NCBI GenBank assembly: GCA_015039365.1
Contig: WION01000695.1
Span: 1 to 24,194, forward strand
Source of the DNA: Amanita rubescens
Lineage: Eukaryota; Basidiomycota; Agaricomycetes; Agaricales; Amanitaceae
DNA length: 24,194 nucleotides
Direction of reading: 5' to 3'
The translations under genes and the position numbers were made by a program. Below, piece after piece: positions 19,336-24,194 of this stretch (the stretch's first letter is position 1; each line of letters opens with the position of its first letter). The notes below the pieces were generated by a model that saw nothing but the letters and a program-made list of their open reading frames with translations, did not search any database and was not told where the DNA came from.

Positions 19336-21068
19336 ATGACGACTACTCCACCTTCCACTCAAACTTCTCCCACCGTTTCGACTACTCCACCTTCTACTCC
19401 CACCGTTTCGACTACTCCACCTGCCACCCAAACTCAACTCGTTCCAGAGCGGCCGATGCAACGTCGTTTCAATCACGACGAGCAAGGGTTCCTGAGGACG
19501 TATCTCACCGCTTACCGTGACTTCTACCAGTCAGTCACCAAACAAGGGGCCGGCAAGCGAGGGATTAAAGGTTCCAAAGGCAAAAAAAAATGCTGGGTCC
19601 TTGATAACGTGTATCCTGCTTTCGCCAAACATTTCAACTCAGCGGGGCCGAATGGGCCAAATATTGCATCCTTGAAAGATGTAAGTACTTTACTTTCAGC
19701 AATGTTCATATGCTGAGATTTCGCAGAAAATGGTAGACTGGTTTCAAAACCATACTTATTCCAAGGAACGTGTCGGCCGCGTCCGTTCACCCAAAAAGCC
19801 ACGTGCGATTGGCGGTATTGAAGTGTTCGAGCAGCAGTACAAGACCGATGTCATGAAAAAATTTGCAGCCAAAGAGAATAACGGTGCCAATGTTTACAAA
19901 GAAGTATTACGGGATATGTACCAAGGTGCTGAGCCAGACATCAAAGCCGCCTGCGAAGGCGAAGCAAAGGCCTCCAACGCTTCTCGTAACGAAAAGCCCC
20001 CTGCTGCCGAGATTTTCGCGTAAGTCATTCGTGCTATTCGCTATGCAAACAAAGAAGTCTCAGGTTGTTTCAGCGCCCAGGCGAACGTGAAGTATAACAC
20101 GGGTGATGCACTATACGATCTTACTGGCTGGGATTGGGGTGGCCATGGGGATATGGTGTACTTTACGATGGGGGCCTATCGTGATGTGAAGGGCCAGCTG
20201 ATCACATTTAAGTACGTGTTCCGCTTGTTTCTCTTACACGATGTGCTCACAATTGCAGCGTAACTATATCGAATAGGAACGAAATTGGGAACTTCCAGAA
20301 TTTTCTTCCGAATTATGAGGAACAACTACGCCGACCATTTTTTGAATTTGCATCTACCGAATTATCTGGTACGTGGACTTTCCTAAAGCCAATTAACGAT
20401 ATTCAATCTACTTGTTTACAGGAGGCCCACTCGCGGCTGCCGTCACTCCGCCGCACACTGTAATAACTGATTCAACCGCAGTATCACCATCACCATTGGT
20501 TGCCACGACCATGGCAAGCGAGGCCCCTAACACTAGCGGCACCGTCGTGGTTGAGCCTGGCCCCTCGTCCAACATCGCCACGCAGTCCCTCTCGTCGGTG
20601 GGCGATGAAGCTGCCCCGCCATCATCACAGGTTGCCATGGCAAATGAGGCCCTTGACACGAACAGCGCCGTTGCGGTTGAGCCGAGCTCTCTTGCAGCTG
20701 AGCCTGACCCCTTGTCCAACGAAGGCCCACATCACGCAGTATCCCACGTGACTACGCCGAACGAAACTGTGACGACAACTGGGACTACCATCCTTGTCAC
20801 GAACAAAGGGCGGAAACGCAAGGGCCATCGCCAAGTTCCCACAGCAACAGACACGACGGGGCAGGGTGCTCGGGTGACGAAGCGCAAGGCTGCATCGCGA
20901 GAAGAGGCGATTGGGGAGCTGCCGCCGAAGACAACAGACGCGACAGGACAGTGCGCTCGGGTTACAAAGCGCAAGACTGCATTGCCGCGAGAAGAGCTGA
21001 CGAAGGAGTTGCCACCGAAGAAGCGTAAGACGGAGGAAACACCAACAGTACGCACTTCATCGCGGTAA
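19336..21068 (+). CDS. Uncharacterised agaricomycete protein, 510 aa, 5 exons, basic and probably nuclear
   Basis: Exons: 19336-19680, 19727-20019, 20074-20211, 20259-20368 and 20422-21068. All four introns are 46-54 nt with GTAAGT or GTACGTG donors, and the joined frame is continuous. After a Thr/Pro-rich start, conserved-looking blocks are KKCWVLDNVYPAF, GPNIASLKDKMVDWFQNHT, LYDLTGWDWGGHGDMVYF and NFLPNYEEQLRRPFFEFA. I associate these with an expanded agaricomycete family of unknown role. Exon 5 is low-complexity with two internal duplications: a ~50-aa Ala/Ser/Pro unit, and a ~31-aa unit with ARVTKRK and ELPPK repeated twice. KRKGHR and KKRKTEE look like nuclear localisation signals. A further intron (21065-21110, GTAAGT donor, CTAAAT branch site) could replace the last residue with a short different tail ending at 21156. 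The gene diverges from the other cargo and ends close to the right terminal repeat. Confidence 0.8.
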
Positions 21069-21099
21069 GTGATCACCCCAATTTATTATCTTTGGCTAA

Positions 21100-21553
21100 A
21101 TCGGTAATAGACTTCATAGTAACAATTATACCAATGCGTACATTACCTTGCGCTAAATCACCAGGTGCGTAAGTCTACCACATGATCTCAAGTCTATTCT
21201 GAAATCACGGTTTAGCCAACATTAGATTTGCAATAGATGAGAAGGTTAACGAATGTAGTCTATTCCGTTAGAATATTTTCGTAAGTCTACCACATGATCT
21301 CAAGTCTATTCTAGCCAATATTAGATTTGCAATAGATGAGAAGGTTAACAAATGTAGTCTATTCCGTTAGAATATTTTCAGTCTACAGTAGCATTAATTT
21401 TACGTTGACTCAATTCAATTCTCGTGCACTATCAATAGACTTTTTTAATCCTACATGTTCAATCTTCTTAATGTTACCTATTAGACTTAACTACACTTAT
21501 ATGCTATACTAGATGTGACTTTGGTTAGACTTTGGTGAATTCTAAAAGTCCAG
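21100..21553. repeat. Right subterminal array of AGTCTA/TAGACT motifs
   Basis: About a dozen copies of the hexamer in both orientations occur here (near 21109, 21172, 21191, 21257, 21284, 21303, 21356, 21380, 21439, 21483 and 21526). It mirrors the array next to the left end. A tandem direct repeat (21169-21280 and 21281-21379) starts GTAAGTCTACCACATGATC; the second copy lacks 13 nt. Confidence 0.75.
21169..21379 (+). repeat. Tandem direct repeat, 112 and 99 bp
   Basis: Copy one is 21169-21280 and copy two 21281-21379. They are nearly identical apart from a 13-nt deletion and two substitutions, which points to a recent duplication. Each copy carries three AGTCTA motifs. Confidence 0.85.
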
Positions 21554-21612
21554 TAGACTGAATCTATTGATGTGAGATTTCTCAAGTAGACTTAAAGCTA
21601 CCAGTGCCGAAC
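21554..21612 (-). repeat. Right terminal inverted repeat of the KDZ element
   Basis: Its reverse complement matches the left end across 48 bases (21554-21601) with four substitutions. The outermost bases (GCCGAACGG in plus orientation) are followed immediately by satellite DNA starting at GCCAGGAAGG. Confidence 0.8.
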
Positions 21613-23840
21613 GGTGAGCCAGGAAGGCCACTACGTTTTGCTACGTTCTATATTTCACACGCTATAAGTTTCAAGATGAGTTGTATATCACAAGCACAAC
21701 AAAGAGCGGTGCTCTCAGAAATCTTGGGTGGTCACTTTGGATCATATCATTACAATCTACAATTTATTTGAGGTGAGGGGAGCAGCCAGGAAGGCCACTA
21801 CGTTTTGCTACGTTTTGCTACGTTCTATATTTCACACGCTATAAGTTTCAAGATGAGTTGTATATCACAAGCACAACAAAGAGCGGTGCTCTCAGAAACC
21901 TTGGATGGTCACTTGGGATGATATCATTACAATCTACAATTTATTTGAGGTGAGGGGGGCAGCCAAGGAGGCCACTACATTTTGCTACATTTTGCTACGT
22001 TTTACTAAGTTCTATATTTCACAAGCTATAAGTTTCAAGATGAGTTGTATATCACAAGCACAACAAAGAGTGGTGCTCTCAAAAACCTTGGGTGGTCACT
22101 TTAAATCATATCATTACAATCTACAATTTATTTGAGGTGAGGGGAGCAGCCAGGGAGGCCACTACGTTTTGCTACGTTTTGCTACGTTCTATATTTCACA
22201 CGCTATAAGTTTCAAGATGAGTTGTATATCACAAGCACAACAAAGAGCGGTGCTCTCAGAAGACTTGGGTGGTCACTTTGGATCATATCATTACAATCTA
22301 CAATTTATTTGAGGTGAGGGGGGCAGCCAAGGAGGCCACTACGTTTTGCTACGTTTTGCTACGTTTTACTAAGTTCTATATTTCACACGCTATAAGTTTC
22401 AAGATGAGTTGTATATCACAAGCACAACAAAGAGCGGTGCTCTCAAAAACCTTGGGTGGTCACTTGGGATCACACCATTACAATCTACATTTTATTTGAG
22501 ATGAGGGGAGCAGCCAGGGAGGCCACTACGTTTTGCTACGTTTTGCTACGTTCTATATTTCACACGCTATAAGTTTCAAGATGAGTTGTATATCACAAGC
22601 ACAACTGAGAGCGGTGCTCTCAGAAACTTTGGGTGGTCACTTTGGATCATATCATTACAATCTACATTTTATTTGAGATGAGGGGAGCAGCCAGGGAGGC
22701 AACTACGTTTTGCTATGTTTTACTACGTTTCATATATCACAAGCACAACTCAGAGCGGTGCTCTCAGATAGCTTGTGTGGGCACTTGGGATTATATCCTT
22801 ACAATCTATGATTTATTTGAGGGGAGGGGAGCAGCCAGGAAGGCGTGCATTGAAGTCTGTTATAGTTTAGAGTCACATGATTATGTATAAATACTTAGAA
22901 CATACATAGTCATGTGACTCTCAACGCTCGTCTCAAGATGAGTTGTATATCACAAGCACAATGCAGAGCGGCGCTCTCAGGAGACTTGGGTGGTCACTTG
23001 GGATTATATCCTTACAAACTGTAATTTATTTGAGGGCATGGGAGCAGCCAGGGATGCCGCGACGTTTCACTACGTTTTGCTACGTTTCATATTTCACACG
23101 CTATAAGTTTCAAGATGAGTTGGATATCACAAGCACAACAAAGAGCAGTGCTCTCAGAAACCTTGGATGGTCACTTGGGATGATATCATTACGATCTACA
23201 ATTTATTTGAGGTGAAGGGGGCAGCCAAGGAGGCCACTACGTTTTGCTACGTTTTGCTACGTTTTGCTAAGTTCTATATTTCACACGCTATAAGTTTCAA
23301 GATGAGTTGTATATCATAAGCACAACTGAGAGTGGTGCTCTCAAAAACCTTGGGTGGTCACTTGGGATTATATCCTTACAATCTACAATTTATTTGAGGT
23401 GAGGGGAGCAGCCAAGGAGGCCGCGACGTTTCACTACGTTTTGCTACGTTTCATATTTCACATGCTATAAGTTTCAAGATGAGTTGTCTATCACAAGCAC
23501 AACTGAGACCGGTGCTCTCAGAAACCTTGGGTGGTCACTTTGGATCATATGATTACAATCTACATTTTATTTGAGGTGAGGGGAGCAGCCAGGAAGGCCA
23601 CTACGTTTTGCTACGTTTTGCTACGTTCTATATTTCACACGCTATAAGTTTCAAGATGAGTTGTATATCACAAGCACAACAAAGAGCGGTGCTCTCAGAA
23701 ATCTTGGGTGGTCACTTTGGATCATATCATTACAATCTACAATTTATTTGAGGTGAGGGGAGCAGCCAGGAAGGCCACTACGTTTTGCTACGTTTTGCTA
23801 CGTTCTATATTTCACACGCTATAAGTTTCAAGATGAGTTG
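21613..23840 (+). repeat. Satellite of 177/187-bp monomers with 364-bp dimer organisation
   Basis: The phrase GATGAGTTG recurs at 21675, 21852, 22039, 22216, 22403, 22580, 22937, 23114, 23301, 23478, 23655 and 23832, giving spacings of 177, 187, 177, 187, 177, 357, 177, 187, 177, 177 and 177. The 10-bp difference is one extra unit of a GCTACGTTTT short repeat. From 21675 to 22580 long and short monomers alternate, with diagnostic GGGGGGCAGCCAAGG in long and GGGGAGCAGCCAGG in short ones, so the repeating unit there is a 364-bp dimer. Short ORFs repeated every 364 bp are a by-product. One monomer (about 22720-22937) is rearranged and holds an unrelated hairpin. The length is near a nucleosome repeat. 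Confidence 0.9.
22870..22920. repeat. 51-bp near-perfect hairpin inside the satellite
   Basis: Arms of 19 bp (22870-22888 and 22902-22920), starting GAGTCACATGA and ending TCATGTGACTC, differ at one position and enclose a 13-nt loop. It replaces part of a satellite monomer and has no counterpart in other monomers. Confidence 0.85.
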
Positions 23841-24194
23841 TGTTGAAACTAGGGGTAACAAATCCCTAGCGAGCAGCGCAGTCTAGTACATAGAATGTAC
23901 TACTTACCGAGTGTGGTGTGGAGTTGTTAAGAGCTTACTGGAGCTGGGGCTCAACAGTAGACAGTAGTGAGGATAATAGGATGAGGATTGACGCTACTAG
24001 AGTACAGTTTATATACTACTAAACTACAAATAAGTACAAAGAGTCTTATCAGTATGAGTCACAGGTATTTGACTCATAAGGCGTCATTCCACAGCAATGC
24101 ACAGCTATTGTACAGCAATGCATAGCTTTGCGCAGCACTTGACTCATCAATTATATTGACTGACTCATCACATTATCAATCTTCAATGTGATAG
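23841..24194 (-). repeat. Copia-type LTR on the minus strand, truncated by the window end
   Basis: The satellite stops at GATGAGTTG and a new sequence begins TGTTGAAACT, the inverse of an LTR end in TTTCAACA. Read on the minus strand it has a TATA box (GTATATAAAC, near 24010), preceded by CTTTGTACTTATT, a phrase also found just before the TATA box of the LTR at 8713. A stretch with ACTCCACACC...GGTAAGTA and TGCGCTGCT also aligns with that LTR. The two therefore appear to be distant members of one LTR family, in opposite orientation. Its other end and any internal region lie outside the window. Confidence 0.7.

Larger units (their letters stand above)
9246..21612. mobile_element. Large KDZ-superfamily DNA transposon (~12.4 kb) with terminal inverted repeats and cargo genes
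   Basis: The segment is bounded by inverted repeats: 9267-9314 matches the reverse complement of 21554-21601 at 44 of 48 positions, and the tips retain GGCA and TTCGGC matches further out. Both subterminal zones carry many AGTCTA/TAGACT motifs, typical of transposase binding arrays. Inside are an apparently complete KDZ transposase gene and at least three further intron-containing genes. KDZ (Kyakuja-Dileera-Zisupton) elements are known to be expanded in Agaricomycetes and to carry companion genes such as TET/JBP; no TET/JBP gene is seen here. I could not find a target-site duplication, and the exact end bases are uncertain by a few nucleotides. Confidence 0.8.

Noticed and set aside
21905..22890. 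Repeated ORFs of 76-85 aa every 364 bp
   Set aside because: They are frames through satellite monomers and recur only because the DNA repeats. They have no protein features.
21613..23840. Possible CRISPR-like regular repeats
   Set aside because: The repeats are contiguous 177/187-bp monomers without unique spacers, in eukaryotic DNA.

Overview
The window looks like nuclear DNA of a mushroom-forming basidiomycete (Agaricomycetes). The evidence is introns of about 40-56 nt with GTAAGT/GTGAGT donors, a KDZ-superfamily transposase with a CxC2-type cysteine cluster, a chromodomain Ty3/gypsy element, Copia-type LTRs, and three protein families that I recognise only as expanded, unnamed agaricomycete families. 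No ordinary host gene is certain. Almost everything is mobile or repetitive DNA.

Layout. (1) 1-2812: the 3' end of a chromodomain Ty3/gypsy retrotransposon (integrase C-terminus and chromodomain), then three small ORFs in the position where env sits in other elements, a polypurine tract and an LTR (2361-2812). (2) 2813-9152 or slightly beyond: a gag-only retroelement. A Copia-like gag ORF (2972-4063) is followed by about 4.6 kb of AT-rich non-coding DNA packed with small hairpins, then a polypurine tract and an LTR starting at 8713. (3) About 9246-21612: a DNA transposon of roughly 12.4 kb. Its ends are inverted repeats (44 of 48 bases identical in the best block) with subterminal arrays of AGTCTA motifs. 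Inside lie a nine-exon KDZ transposase gene that reads open throughout (11103-14550, minus), a 345-aa gene with a GC-AG intron (14975-16120, minus), a gene of about 640 aa (16393-18372, minus, 5' end unresolved), a five-exon gene for a basic, probably nuclear protein (19336-21068, plus), and a weaker two-exon gene (10199-10751, plus). (4) 21613-23840: a satellite of 177- and 187-bp monomers arranged partly as 364-bp dimers, with a 51-bp near-perfect hairpin embedded in it. (5) 23841 to the end: a Copia-type LTR on the minus strand inserted in the satellite.

How the parts fit. The transposase and the two minus-strand genes are co-oriented. The plus-strand gene diverges from them, and the terminal repeats enclose all of them. 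The simplest reading is a large, apparently recent KDZ transposon that moves a set of agaricomycete 'hypothetical protein' genes along with its transposase. The second unusual object is the hairpin-packed region at 4.1-8.7 kb. There, repeated hairpin units keep their loops while paired stem positions change together, which suggests that folding, not coding, is what is preserved.

Limits: exon boundaries were read by eye from splice signals and frame continuity. Family recognition is from memory of motifs, not from a search.
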